DNA from: Adineta ricciae
Lineage: Eukaryota; Rotifera; Eurotatoria; Adinetida; Adinetidae
Direction of reading: 5' to 3'
Length of the DNA: 64,000 nt
Assembly: GCA_905250025.1 (NCBI GenBank)
Contig: CAJNOJ010000042.1
Coordinates: forward strand, 124,001-188,000
Below are positions 1-12,490 of this stretch, one piece after another. The notes under the pieces are model-generated. The model made no database searches, had not been told where the DNA came from, and worked only from the letters and a program-made list of their open reading frames with translations. Numbering within the stretch: the stretch's first letter is position 1; each line of letters starts with the position of its first letter. The position numbers and the translations under genes were made by a program.

Positions 1-260
1 TTTTTTGTCTTGTCTCTATGTTATTCATTCAATAGAGGAAACTACGAAAGTATTTACATGAACGAAGAGATACTAGCAGAAAAAAAGCAGCTTTTTCGTG
101 CACTTTACTGTAATCGAAGCACTACACTTAACATTAAAGATAGATTCATTGAAATTACCATTCTGATCGGTAAAACTTGATCAGTTAGTTTTATTTTTCT
201 TTCGTGTTTTTTTTTCTCTTCAATTGATAACAAACAAACAGACAAAACATTGTTAACAAA
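1..260. other. 3' flank of NAF1
   Basis: This AT-rich stretch lies beyond the stop codon of the minus-strand NAF1 gene. It probably holds its 3' UTR. I see no coding potential in it. Confidence 0.4.
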
Positions 261-2023
261 TTACATCCATGGAAAAGCACTATGAGTAGAAAAATTTCCC
301 TGAAATGATGATTGCTGTGTTGATTGATCATTTGCATTATTAGAATTAGAACTGATTACATTAGAGAATGTAAATGGATTCGAATTTGATGCTGCACTTG
401 TGCTATTTTGCCAAAATGCTTGTGGTAGTGCCGCAGGACGTGACTGGAAGGAACTCGCATTCGAAGTATTTTGAAACCAGTTTGGTATGTTAGGCGCAGG
501 TCGGTTGTCAGCATTATTACCGCCACGACGAAAGCCTCGCTGTTGACCTCGTCCTCGGCCGCGTTGCAAATTGGAGAAATTCGGTGAAAATCTAAGAAAA
601 GATGACAATCAATTATCGGATTAGTCTCCTATGAGAATCAATTCAATGTACACATTAGGATGATTAATTGTTGTTGTCAGTGGGGGTGATACAACATCTG
701 CAATTGATTCATCGGTATTATCATCGAGACTTCTCTTTCCTTTTAACACAGCTTTGGCAATACGTTCTTGTTCATCGTCACTATAATCCAAGGCAAATTT
801 GGGTGGTTCATTATCATCTTCCCATGACGCGTCAGAACCTTTTAATGCTCTTAATTCTTGAACGAACACATATTTAGTGTAAGTTGTTTCTTTGGGCGCA
901 TAGAATACTTCTTGATTTAATTCAATCTGACGTTGATGAATGCTATCAATATCGTTATAACGAATAGAATAGCAAGGCTTTTCAACTGGTCCGAATGTTT
1001 CAAATACTAGCCCGATGGATCGACGATCACGATTGAAGAGTACACTGTCGTCATTTAATGCCGGTGAATGTAACAATGATTCGATAATAACTAATTTGCC
1101 ATCGATGATATGACGAATGTATCCTATGCGCTCAATAGGTGTTTCTTCGCTAAGTGTGATAGTTAGATTTTCAATAGGTGGGAGATCTTCGACGGAAAGT
1201 TCGTTGCGCGTACGTACACCTTGACGATTACGAAGTGCTTTTTGCTCATCCGTATCGGAATCGGAATCTTGGTTAATTAATGTACTAGATTAAGTAAAAG
1301 ATGATTGAAGAGCAAAGTAGAGACTTGAAATTTACTTTTTGTCATCAGATAGACATGATTCATCGGACGACGATGAACTATCATCTTCGGAACTTGAAAA
1401 AATCCGACGTTTCTTCTGCTTTGACTGACGTGGCAGTTTCTTATGATGACGTGGTTCGAGTTTAACTGATATATTTTCAGAAAGGCTATTTATAAATTGA
1501 GCCCGATCAAGAAGTTCGTTGAGAAGAGTTTTCACTTGATTATCAACTGAAACAACAAAATGGAAGATATTTTTAACCGCTCGTACGAAAGGAAAGAAAC
1601 GACGCGTTAGGCACGACTGTTTTCTCTGGATCAGTTTCTCCGTAAATATTCGGTTTTATTCAAGCAGATAAGACTGATGATATGCTTAAAAAGGTGGAGA
1701 AAATCTTTTCTGACATGATGTTTAACAAAGCAAGTTTTCTATTAATGAATAGTCATCTCGACTGTAAATGATAGTAATCATGTCAGTAAAACATTGACAT
1801 ACAGATGTGGACGATTAATGGATGAAATGTTTATATAAACTTACTCAAATTGCATAAACATTCACAACAAAAGAGAGATTTTTAGCTAGTTCTCAAATAT
1901 CCCCTGGATAGATTTTGTTTGTTTTAATCATTCTGATGTTTTCTAGCTGAAGTTATTAATAGGAAAGATATCATCAATATCAGATGTTTCGTTACCTGAA
2001 TCGGCGGAATCTGTGCTTTCCAT
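261..2023 (-). CDS. NAF1: NAF1, H/ACA ribonucleoprotein assembly factor
   Basis: NAF1 is the nuclear factor that occupies the GAR1 site on dyskerin during early assembly of H/ACA snoRNPs and telomerase RNP, and is later exchanged for GAR1. Four exons are readable: 2023-1996, 1546 to about 1337, about 1283-654 and 591-261. The start reads MESTDSADSG and the junctions keep frame. Exon 2 is a serine/acid-rich linker with a basic KKRR patch. Exon 3 carries the Gar1/Naf1 beta-barrel core: the segment around VFETFGPVEKPCYSIRYN, then EVFYAPKETTYTKYVFVQEL and KGSDASWEDDNEPP, which are the family's most conserved motifs. It ends in an acidic DYSDDEQER stretch. Exon 4 gives an RG-rich RGRGRGQQRGFRRGG segment and an N/S/Q/F-rich tail, as in other NAF1 proteins. 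The CpRas1-like vWA gene ends 240 bp upstream on the same strand. The identification rests on motif recognition and is strong; exact intron ends are inferred. Confidence 0.9.
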
Positions 2024-2263
2024 TGTCTAATAAAATCGAATATTAATCTAAAAAAAGCCATTAAAATTGTCTACAAAATTATGATTTCATTATAAAAAAA
2101 AATGAAATTTATATAAGAGAAAAGCAAATAGATCTGAAATCATTATCATCAGTTATATTACGATTTTTGCTTTGTCGTTCCTCTTGATCCGAGGAATTAA
2201 TGACAATAGTCGGTTAGATGCTATTCATGCATTGTTATTCTCCTCGGTAGTATCCGATGAAGG

Positions 2264-5149
2264 CTATTGTTCATCATTCTGAGTAGTGTCTGCACGTGCA
2301 TTGCTTCGTCTTGAAGCAAAATGATCTGTTCTCGAAGGATGCACGGGAGCTGCTGATCGGTGGATATTGTTTGCACGTATATCGTTGGATTCAACAGCAG
2401 GTTGACCATCGTCGTTCTCCTCTCGAGTTGGACTGATTTCCCGCATGTAGTCTGATGAGATATTTTTATAACGGAAAAGATGTTCGGAATTTTGATCGGA
2501 AAAGTGACTTAAATTCGTTGTGGCAAAACCATAACTACGCTTCGTAAGTACACGCGACGTTGATGCAGGAACGATAGCACATTCGTTTGATGATTCGGTT
2601 GTAGGTTTTTTAGCAAAAATACGCGAGACGTGATTTCCAATTGCACCAAAGATCGATTCGCCAGATGACGTGGAAGCTGCCACTGGTAATGGTGGTGCTG
2701 CAATGGCTGACATTTGAGATGAAGTCGCTGCCTTTCGGGATCTTGAGGAAATAACTTGCGATTGCAAATCATTACTGGCTTTATGCCAACGTCTAGAAAA
2801 GAAAAGGTTTTAGGAAAGAAATCATCGTTAAACATTCGTACCTTTCGTTGAATTGATCCGTTGCGTCAAATCCACGAGATCGTATTTTCGAATTCAATTT
2901 ATCCATATAAGCTAAACGTTGTTTTTGTACGACAGGTGTTGACCATTTAGAACATGCGTGAGTTCCATCAAACTCCTCCTCGTCAGATATTGCGACCCTA
3001 AAAGCACATCAAACATTTGATTGTACAAACGAAAGGAATTTTATCAAGAGATATGTACATCATATCATTTGCTGTACTTCGAATATGATTTTCTGCAATA
3101 ATACTTCGCACAGCATTTTCTTCTGCTACTTCTCGGTCAACCGTTGTTTCTTTTAGTTGTGTTAAAACACGTAATGCTTTGCTACCATCCGCTGCTGTAT
3201 ACGTAACTTGAACTTGAAATGGTAATTGTTGCAATTGATCCAAGTCAATATTATATTTTTCTTTAACCTCTATAAACAAGACAAATCGGTTGTACGCTAA
3301 GTCATTGTCGATGAATACCAACCTTGTTTATTTCTCACACCGAATTCAAATGTTATTTCAGTATGCTTTGTTACGTTTCCAATTGTGCGTTTGATCATAC
3401 AAAGTTTCTCTTCGGAATCATTGGGATTTCGAATGTACAAACCACGATGGAGAACTAATGTGGCTTCGACATTGGTCGCAATCACTTCTTGCTCCAGAAT
3501 TGAAGCAAATTCATCACGTATATTCAATAAATCTACAATTGTTACATTACCACCCGTACCATCCGCCTAAACAAAGAGGGTTTTGTGTCAATATAATCAA
3601 TACACCATATTGTTGTACTCACCATTTGCCCAATAACAGGTAATAGACATGAAGTACCTAAGCGCCTGGCAATGTATAAGGAGAAAAGTGATCGAGCTAT
3701 TGTTTACCTTTAATAGTGATCACGGATATGCTTACACCTTTGTCTCGAGCGCGTTCGGTCACTTAAAAATAACGAGATGCGCGCGAAGATCGATTAAATC
3801 GGAAACGTTTACCTTCTGCATAGAACTGATTTCCGTCATGAAGTGCTTGGATTTTAGCAGTTTCATCCACCTTTCCATCTTGTGCAATTTCCAAATTACC
3901 TAAACCTCGATTCGCTAAGCCTGTCAGACAAAGATGCGTATGTTTAACTTCAATTCCTCTACAGTGTTTGTTTTACCATCAGTACAAATAACTATTTTCG
4001 AGCCTTGACGTTTTGATGCGATATTAAGCGCGAAAATCACAGCTGGGCCAAGTGCTGTTTGTCCACCTTCTTCAAGATCATAGACACGTTCAGTTAATTT
4101 CGTTTTCGTTTGTGATACAGCTCTCATTTCGCTATTCAATTCTTTCTCCGCTTCATGTAATAAATCCTCACCACTATTCAACTTATCACCACGGATAACT
4201 AATGGTTCATCCTTCGCACCATCGCCTAAAATAATCAAGTTAGGTTAATAATTATCTCTGAAATTCCGTACCATAGTAAGTAATTTCATGGTTAAATGTC
4301 AACAGCAAAGCACGTTTGGTCGGTGTATCTTTAACAAGCTTGTCTAAATTCGCAGCTACAGCCATCTGGACACCTTGCAATCGAGTGACATATGTTTGAT
4401 TACGGTGTCGAACCATTTGAGCACCACCAAATGCATCTGCTGCCCGTTCTTGTTGCCTCAGCGCGTTTGGTAAATTGAAAGCGCCGTGTACTAATGTTGT
4501 CGATGACATCGAACCGCTAATATCAATAAGGAAGAAGACCATCGAATCGTCGACACCAGTCATATCTGACCCGTGAACAACAGGAGCTGGTGTAAGTAAA
4601 TACGTGGCATCTTCTTGTTTAGGTATATCACTTTGCTCAATATCAACTGTATTGACATGCGGACAAAATTCACAATGCCATTTGGATTCTGTTTCGTCGG
4701 AGTTTGATTTCTCAATTTGAATTTGACTCAAATGTGAAGTAATGGCTTGACATTCTATACAATAAACAGGATCACCCGCGTGCATTTCACCTAGAAGAAC
4801 GGTTTTTGAATGTGTCTATGAACGAAGATAACTCCAGTAGTTACTTGGCTGAAGTAATCGATTAAATTTAACGCTGAGAACATTGGTATCTGGTTTACGT
4901 AAACGTTTTCGTTTCAGTGATTTGTCCGCTACTATTGCAACTTGTTTTTGGTCTTTACTCTCCGTTTTGTCTTCGCTTAAAAGTAAATTTGCATTGAATT
5001 ACTTTGGACAACCTTTCTTCCTCCTACCGCGATTTAATTCGGGGTATAAACAACGGATCTGCATCGTTTTCAGGATCTCCGTCATCATCGGACACTGATT
5101 CTGACTCCGAATGTGCGTACTTATAAATATATTTCGATCCGAAGTCCAT
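2264..5149 (-). CDS. Sec23-like zinc finger / vWA protein, related to CpRas1
   Basis: This multi-exon gene starts MDFGSKYIYKYAHSESES (ATG at 5147-5149). An acidic/basic N-terminal region is followed by a zinc ribbon (CIEC...CEFC) like the Sec23/24 finger, then a von Willebrand A fold. Its first strand holds the MIDAS-type FFLIDISGSMS motif. After intron removal a second strand reads ICTDGLANRGLGNLE, as in the vWA half of Dictyostelium 'circularly permutated Ras protein 1'. The next region, GTSCLLPVIGQMADGTGG and an all-beta module (LVLHRGLYIRN), also matches that family. The last exons are low-complexity and Ser/Arg-rich and end NDEQ. I see no Ras GTPase motifs, so the permuted Ras domain is missing. 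Exact function is unknown; vWA domains of this kind mediate Mg-dependent protein binding. NAF1 begins 240 bp downstream and mitofusin ends 530 bp upstream, all on one strand. Confidence 0.75.
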
Positions 5150-5681
5150 CTTCAAAGCTTAAAATCTAAAACAGATGGATAAACAAGTTTAAAATAAAAT
5201 CTTTCTTCTTCGAAAAAGGAAGAAAAGCACAGGAAGTCAATTTGCATAATCGATCACTGCTTGCATTGTGTTCAAGAGTCGTACATGTCTGTTTCTTTCG
5301 AAAAATACAGTTAGTCTTATTTGTTCTTGACTCGTTCTATTAAAAAATAAGATTTCATCTCGACAAATTGATGAAGAAGAGAAGTGAAAAAGAGTCTTCT
5401 TTCAATTCATAAGAACATGGCCTCAAGTCTTATGTAGTTTTTTCCTTTTTTTAGAACTGTATGAAAACGACGAACGACAAGGAAGAATAAACAACCAAAC
5501 AAACAAGAAAAAATGACTTGAAAAATGCTACAAGGTTGAAACATAAACATATAATCTTGAAAAAAATAGAAAGAATCAAGCTGAAGTACACACGCACACA
5601 GAGAAAGAAGATGGGAGGACATCAAAACTAGAGAAAAACTATAAGAGAGAAAATAGCTCGGGTAGAAAAAAAAAGACAAGA
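5150..5681. other. Intergenic, mitofusin 3' to vWA gene 5'
   Basis: The stretch lies between two minus-strand genes and is AT-rich and purine-rich on the plus strand. It presumably holds the mitofusin 3' UTR and the promoter of the vWA gene. I found no recognisable site or coding exon. Confidence 0.3.
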
Positions 5682-8600
5682 TTATTCATTAGTGTTCGTT
5701 AATGACTCAGATGATAAATATTGTTTGGAAAAATCGTTTAATTCATTATCAATTTGATCACCTTGTTTTTTCAATTTCTTTCCTTTATCGATGTATTTTA
5801 ATAATTGATCAATTTCAATTTTCTTCTGTTTCATACTATCGGTTAAATCATCTTTTTCCATATCGACGTAGCGTATAGTCTGTGCGAAATACATCGATAG
5901 TTCTTGTTGAACTTGCGCACTGGCACTGCCCGATGTCATATCCACAATTAATTTCATTTTCGACGAAGCGTAATCAGCATATTGGCGTTTAAATGCACGT
6001 TCCTGTGCCTTTTTGGTCCACATCAATCTTTCGTAAGCATATAAACAACCATAGATACCCGCCACGACACCTAAAACTTTCCAGCCTACACTTCGCCATA
6101 CTAATGCACAACCACCCAAAGCAACCAAACCAGATTTGGTCGTCAGTGCGGAGATATTATTTGCTGTTGATAACAAATCGTTTGTCGAACTGAGTAACGA
6201 CGATGTGGATGGTGAAGTTAATTCATAATTAGATTTTGAGCCAGTTATGGACTCTTTTTGATTCTGAACAAACTTTTGCCATAAACTAGTAAAACCTAAT
6301 GAGAATTTGAATTGAATATCTTCACGAAAATCTGAACATAGATTCAAGCAGTCCAAACGGTATGAAACAGCGAAATCTGAACGTGGAACGATGGAATCAA
6401 CGAGAGTTTTACGTTCATTGTTTTCAATAACGCCTTTGACTCGATCTTTGATCTCACGATGAACATGATCTAGTGATGAATGTAATGCATGGTGCAGACG
6501 AGTTTGCAGATTTGAACCGAGACGCTCTTCGACCCAACGATGTAAATCGCGTTTGTATAGTGGGATTTGTTCAGGATCAGATGAAAACGGACGATCGAAT
6601 TCTTCAATCAATGTATAAAGACTGAAAAGAAAATATGACACATGAATATTCCTTTGAGATTGACTAATTTTAATCCGCAGTATGGGAATCACTCTCAAGA
6701 CATATAGGTATGTGAGTTTAATCAATTTGTTTGTATTAAATTTCGCTTTCTCTCTCCCTCTCTTTGTGATCTACCACGATTAATTACGAGGAAAGAAAAA
6801 CACGTTGCGTAACAACTTTTTATGACTCACACATGGGTTCGCAAGTTGTACGATGAACTCTGACTATCGAGATAAATGAAAAGTACAAATGACGTCATCT
6901 TCCAGGCGAAAACAAGAACGTTCGTATTTGTAGGAAGAAAGATGATGCAATGTCCGTATTATCAAACGACTTACCGTCTGATTTCATCATTTAGTGTTTG
7001 TGCAACTCGTTTGTAAACATCTTCAGATACATGTCGGATCTTATCCTTCGCTGTTTCTGTCATTGAGCGTAGTTCTCGCTCGAGTTTATTATTCTTTTCG
7101 TCCATGTCAGTTAACTTTTGAACTGCTTCTTGTTTTAACGTTTGAGATCGATTGGCGATATTAGATGTAGTGTCACGTAATATACTGATAATTTCTTTGC
7201 CTCGGTTGGTGTGTTGTTCGAACTTTGTTTGAACAGCTGTTTTTGAAATACATTTTTCAAATTCATGCTCGAAATTATTGAATTCAGCAAAGCGTTCCTC
7301 GTGACCTAAATCGGATAATAATTCTATGTTCTTTTGCATGAAATCAATCGTTTACCATCACTAAAACCAGTTCGCGGCGAACTGGTTGGATCTTTATTGC
7401 GTTTTAACAGAGCTTCACGTGCTGATATAAAAAACATGCGATGTTCAGACGCTTCTTGTCGATCGCATATGTGTAATTCATCGCATAGGAATTCTAAACC
7501 ACGATCTAGATGTTGTTGTCTCACCTAAACCATTGATAAGACGTAAAAATTTTCTTAAGAAAACCATTTACCGAGTCAACCATTTCTGGTTCGTTTGCTG
7601 TCGCATCCCAACGGTTCATTAAGATAAAAATATTTGGATTTGATAAACGTTGTGCAACGTTATGTAAAAATTTCTTCTCCTAAAATTTGGTTCGCAAGAA
7701 TTCTCCGAGAGTGTTTCATGTTATTCAAACTTACAGCAACTGTAATTGTTGCTTCAGCAGATATGACAAGTACAAACACATCAGCATCTAGACAATGTTG
7801 TTCGATCCATTGATCGAGATTTGCAGACACATCAATGCCAGGACTAAATATACAACTTAATGACATTATTTAATTGAACAATTCACTTACCTGTCGACAA
7901 GAACAACATCATCTCGAATAAGACGACATTTTTCTTTTGGCCACAAGATTTTTACGAGCGAGTCCGAATCAAGTTTTTCTCTTGATAGAGCACTTCCAAC
8001 ATTGCCCAAACTCTATATCAAACACAGATTCTCATTCAAACTCTTGTCTTCGTCACATTCGCGTCGAATACTTACACTAACACTTTTGGGTTCATCTGAA
8101 CCGGGTGTGAGAACATACGGTTCAGCTTTATCTGTTCCTTCGATCTAAATTCATCGAAAAATGTATTTTTCATTTTACAAATGATTCCTTGTACTTGAAG
8201 AAAGCAATTTGTAGTGTGTCCCATTCCAACTGGTAAGATGCGTTCACGTAACATTGCATTCATGGTTGTACTTTTCCCATTACTTGTTCTGAACGAAAAA
8301 AAGGCGAAGGTAACATCTAACAAATTCATTGCAATTAACGAACCTTCCAAAGAAAACCACTTTCATGTGATCACGTGATATGATACTTAAAATACGGTTC
8401 ACTTTCTCTTTCAATTGTTGAATCTCTTTATATTTCTCATTAGTTAGCAAATTCCGATCTGATTTGTTCACGTCTACAAATAGGAGATTCACAAATAATT
8501 CTTGAACAGCTTCAATTGTCTAAACAAACCGTCGAGAAATTTATTAGCGTCACCGACGTATACCGAGATGCTTTTGAATATTTCTGTTATCGTTGTTTTA

Positions 8601-8751
8601 GCATGAGTAAATAGCTTTAGCGGCGAATTCGCATCTAAATAGATCGAACTATCAGTATTGCTTATGATATTCTTGTGTACTTACTATTTACACTATCTTG
8701 ACGGCTAGGTCCAAGCATTGTCGGTTTTTCACGAATGATACTGCCTGACAT
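5682..8751 (-). CDS. MFN: Mitofusin, dynamin-like GTPase of outer mitochondrial membrane
   Basis: Mitofusins tether and fuse outer mitochondrial membranes using GTP. The gene starts [20 protein letters not shown] and runs through about ten short exons. The GTPase motifs are present across splice junctions: G1 [14 protein letters not shown]2 region with [13 protein letters not shown]3 DSPGIDVS, and G4 in [15 protein letters not shown] heptad-repeat region follows. The long last exon holds the second helical bundle, then a hydrophobic hairpin ([13 protein letters not shown] and [16 protein letters not shown]) for membrane insertion. A C-terminal coiled coil carries long Lys/Glu-rich heptads and ends [10 protein letters not shown]. 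The layout and roughly 800-residue length match animal MFN1/MFN2; I see no second copy in this window, so 1 versus 2 cannot be assigned. The largest intron is about 6.63-6.97 kb. TMEM237 starts about 1.5 kb away, divergently. Confidence 0.93.
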
Positions 8752-10273
8752 AATTATTCGTCTAAAAGAAAGAGATTGTTGGATGAAACTGTTTGATTCC
8801 TATAATACTTTTCTACATTCGGAAGCAATAAAGGAAAAACATCGACTGCCGATAAAAACGGAGAATCAAACATTTCAATAAACAAAGAAAAACTGAGATT
8901 CGATTATGGAGGGAAAAAAGAAGAGTTTTTTCTCTCTCGCTCAGATGAATAAACAAAAGTAGAGTTCATTTTATATAAATGAAAGGAGCAGCAGTTAGGT
9001 AAAATGATTTCTTGATTGGATGATGAAGGACGCACACGAGAAAACTCGAGATGGATGAATCATGCATTTTCAAAATGATTACATGAATTGTACGATTCCC
9101 TCTCATTCAATACTCATTCGTTCCGCCAATAAAAATCTAGAAATTCGTCTATCAGAGTACGTAAAAAGAAACCAAACGAAACGTACCTAGGTATTTGCTG
9201 TCCTCTATTACTACACAGCTACATCACCCATTATCATGCTCTATGCTCTCTACAAAACATTTTTTTATTGGACAGTGTTCTTCACTAATGGTATTCTTGT
9301 TATGATCCTCTTTTCCTTTCCTCGAAGCATCTCACATCTATCGATCGATTACATCTTACTTGCTGTATTCGCCAATACATTTTTCAAACTTTGCCCAGAC
9401 AGACACTAATCGTATCGACTACGACAGGTACTTACCTACTTGGTCAACATAACTCTGATCAATTAGATAATACAACATATACTGAATGATGCAGTCGTTT
9501 TGAAAGACGATTGATGTATATTCATTAGTAAAAGTTTAGTTAAAAATGTTATTTCATCTCGTTTCTCTACTTTGTGAAGAAAGCAGTTGGATGAAACTTT
9601 TTACGTTTCTATTTTCTGCTTTAATAAAACCGAAAACTTAAAATATCTTTAGTCAGATATGCGAATAAACTTTCTCACGACGGTTTCATTCGAAACTGGC
9701 AGCACCGTGTCGATGTCATCCACATTTTGGATGAAGTGCGAATACTGCTATTGTCTCGGGTGGACGATGCATGTTTTCAGCAAGAGATCACTTCTTTTTT
9801 GTATCCTGACCAACGTCTAGAATGATGACTCCTGAAGTAGTTTTTCATGAATTCTCGATGAAGATATATGGAAAAATCGTCGTTTCCGTGTCGAACTGTT
9901 TGGTCTAGCTATGGCTACTATAAATGTGTATTTGATAATTCTCTTCGTTAAGAAATGCTCCATGATTAGATTCATGTTTTAACACGAGAATAAATTGTGA
10001 TTGAGACATAACTGAAGTAAAAAGATTTGATTGTTAATAAACACTCTAGGTTTATTATCATATTTGTAAAAATTTCGATTCGATATCAAGAGAGATGTCT
10101 TTTGATTGAACATAAATGCTGTTTTTTTTGTTCGTTTGTTTGCAGCGATCACCAGATTTCATTTGTTCTTGAACGTCCGATGAAAATTAGCATGATAGAT
10201 GTCGTTGTTCAATATTCACAGATCTCTATGACAACGAACAGTACGATTAGTAAAGATCATCTTACTATTTCAA
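8752..10273. other. Divergent intergenic region, mitofusin / TMEM237
   Basis: The 1.5 kb separates two divergently transcribed genes, so it should contain both promoters and any 5' UTR exons. The sequence is unremarkable and AT-rich. I see no long coding exon and no clear TATA box at either start. Confidence 0.35.
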
Positions 10274-11775
10274 ATGGCAACAGCTAGTTCAAGCCAAGGA
10301 GAAACTCAAAGACGACGTTTACCGAAATTAACACCACCACCAAATCCAGTTAGTGCAAGTAGTGATGAAACACCGCGTACAACTACTGGAGAAGATACTG
10401 CTCGAGAACGACGACGTGCTCGGCAACGATTAGCTTATGAGGGAACACCTGATGGCCGAGAAATAGCATCACCACCAACTGTCAAAGATGTAAGTTTAAA
10501 TGTTTTCTTCAGTCTATTTTGTTTACTATTGAATCGAAACTTAGACATCGTTACCACCGCGATCGAATCCTGGTGATGATCGCCAAACAACGAAACGACG
10601 TAAAGCTCGTCGCCGTATTCAATCATCGTAATTTTGTTTATCTTTCCGATTCATGTTAGGTTTTATCTTTATTGAATTTAGATCAAATGCAGAACAAGAG
10701 CCATCACTTCTTCGAGGTTTCGAAGACGAAGTTATCGTCGAAAAATCGAAGAAATCCAACGAACTAATATTACCAGATCTTTTATTATCAAGTACATATG
10801 CTGGTACTACACCTTCAAAAAATGCTCCGACACCTCGCATTTATTTCGAAGATAAGAGTACGATTATTTCTTCATTTACTGTTCAATGCTCTAATATTGC
10901 TCTCTTACAGATAAATTTTCAAGTGTGAACAAAGATGCTGCTACCGTACGTTTAGGCAATCGATCAGGACAATCACCATTTACGCTTGGTCATGATGATC
11001 ATCATACATTTCAACAGCAGACAGCTGAAGTTTTAAAACGTTTCACTGTGCAAGTAGCTAAACAGACACATAGTGCTCTGCAAAAATTCTTTCTCTTCAT
11101 ACACGGCATCAATGCTGGTTATGCATTATGGGTGTGTGTATTCGCATTCGTGTTCACCAATGACAATAGTGTCTGCCAATTTTTTCAAGTCTATCGCAAC
11201 ATTGCATTAATTACACATCTCTTATTTTATATTTTTCTGGCTATTTGTATGGTCGATGTATTAGATAGGTAAATCGATTGTTTTGTTCAGCCAAACTCTA
11301 CTTTGTCGCTTTCATTCATTAGGATTGATCCTGTGAAATTTAGTAGAACAGTCTTATTACAAACAATTACTGCACAAAATAGTGGACCGGCTTTACTCTT
11401 ATATACCGTAGCTATGGTAGTTAATTTAGTGATGATGAAAACAGAAGATTATTTACGTGTGACTCAGTACACAGATAATTTGAGTGAATTGAATATAAAT
11501 GTCGTAAGTCGATTTTGTCAATGAATTCTCTTAAACGAACTCTTCTCTTCTCTACCTAAAAGAAGTATGCAGTTACGGTTTATCAGGATACTTGGCGTAC
11601 ACTAACAGCTATTCGAGCAGCGTTCAGTGTAGTTGCTTGGTTTATTGTCAGTATAAATGCAAAGAATGATCGTTTAAGTTTGATGATAAAAAATACGGAA
11701 GATAAAGCGTTCTACGAAGAGTTAAAAATTGAACAGAACATTGTTCCACTTACAACTGGAATCGCTTCACCTTAA
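10274..11775 (+). CDS. TMEM237: TMEM237, ciliary transition-zone tetraspan protein
   Basis: TMEM237 (JBTS14 in humans) is a four-pass membrane protein of the ciliary transition zone that works with the MKS module in gating ciliary entry. Six exons can be joined in frame. The start reads MATASSSQGETQRRRLPKL, then a disordered basic N-terminus (RERRRARQR, KRRKARRR), as in the human protein. The conserved C-terminal half begins near VAKQTHSALQKFFLFIHGIN and contains four hydrophobic helices: GYALWVCVFAFVF, IALITHLLFYIFLAICMVDV, GPALLLYTVAMVVNLVMM and AAFSVVAWFIVS. The family hallmark between helices 2 and 3 (VDVLDRIDP) is present. The stop TAA lies at 11773-11775, with an AATAAA at about 11939 downstream. 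The gene converges on the minus-strand neuropeptide gene, whose stop is about 180 bp away, so the 3' UTRs probably overlap. Confidence 0.88.
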
Positions 11776-11877
11776 GTCTTTGCATCTAACATTTAAATTA
11801 AAATTTATGAGAAAAAATTGTGTTTGTTTCCTTTTTCTTTTTTCTTTTTTGTTTATTAGAATACTCGGCTATTGATG

Positions 11878-11896
11878 TGTGTGTGTGTGTGTGTGC
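11878..11896. repeat. (GT)n microsatellite
   Basis: A run of GT dinucleotides lies in the 3' UTR zone between the convergent TMEM237 and neuropeptide genes. Confidence 0.8.
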
Positions 11897-11955
11897 ATGC
11901 CTGTGTATGTTTGTCTTTCTTGTCATGTTTGATGTTTCAATAAAACGATGCGTGT

Positions 11956-12490
11956 TTACATTGGCAGATTTCGTTTGCCACGAAGTTGAGACGCCGGTTG
12001 GTAATGATTGGGATGAATATGATAATCATAACCATTGATGTGATATCGACCTTGGGAATCTAGCATACGATGTGGATTGGAATAACTGTTTGCCCACATG
12101 ATATTGTGAAATGCACGTTTGCCAATTCGTGGGAAAAGAACACTGCGCTGTTCGAGCCAACGATAATCTTCGTCGTTGTGGATATCGTCGACGTCTCCGC
12201 CGTTGGGTGATGTTATATCATCAAAATCAGTGAGTGAACGACCGATCCGTGGGAATTTTGTTGCACGTACGAATCGATCATCAGCTATGGGCAGATCGTA
12301 ATCGAAATGTTGCTCGAGAAGACTGTTTCTCAGATCGCCTGAATCGATGACATAAGCATACTAGAAGAAAAACGAACGAATTTGATTTCAATGCTAGTCT
12401 TTTTCTTACGTTTGCTGTTATGAATGTAATCATCAGTAGACAAATAACACTCATGATCGCTGTTGTTGGCAATGGAAACATGTATATCAT
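11956..12490 (-). CDS. Neuropeptide precursor with two FPRI-amide peptides
   Basis: This two-exon gene is a classic prohormone of 161 residues. Exon 1 (12490-12410) encodes a signal peptide, with hydrophobic core IMSVICLLMITFITA. A 49-nt intron follows, and exon 2 (12360-11956) begins YAYVIDSGDL. Two copies of the same peptide core end in an amidation and cleavage signal: RATKFPRIGR (residues 59-68) and QRSVLFPRIGKR (98-109). They should mature to C-terminally amidated ...KFPRI-NH2 and SVLFPRI-NH2. A third possible site, QLRGKR, lies at residues 152-157. The spacer between the copies is acidic, as in many precursors. The FPRI-amide end belongs to the PRX-amide style shared by molluscan small cardioactive peptides (FPRM-amide) and pyrokinins (PRL-amide); orthology to either is not shown. 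These peptides normally act through class A GPCRs after release from neurons. The homeobox gene starts 598 bp away, divergently. Confidence 0.85.

Noticed and set aside
3649-3903. 84-codon plus-strand frame
   Set aside because: It overlaps exons and introns of the minus-strand vWA gene, where correct splicing gives conserved motifs.
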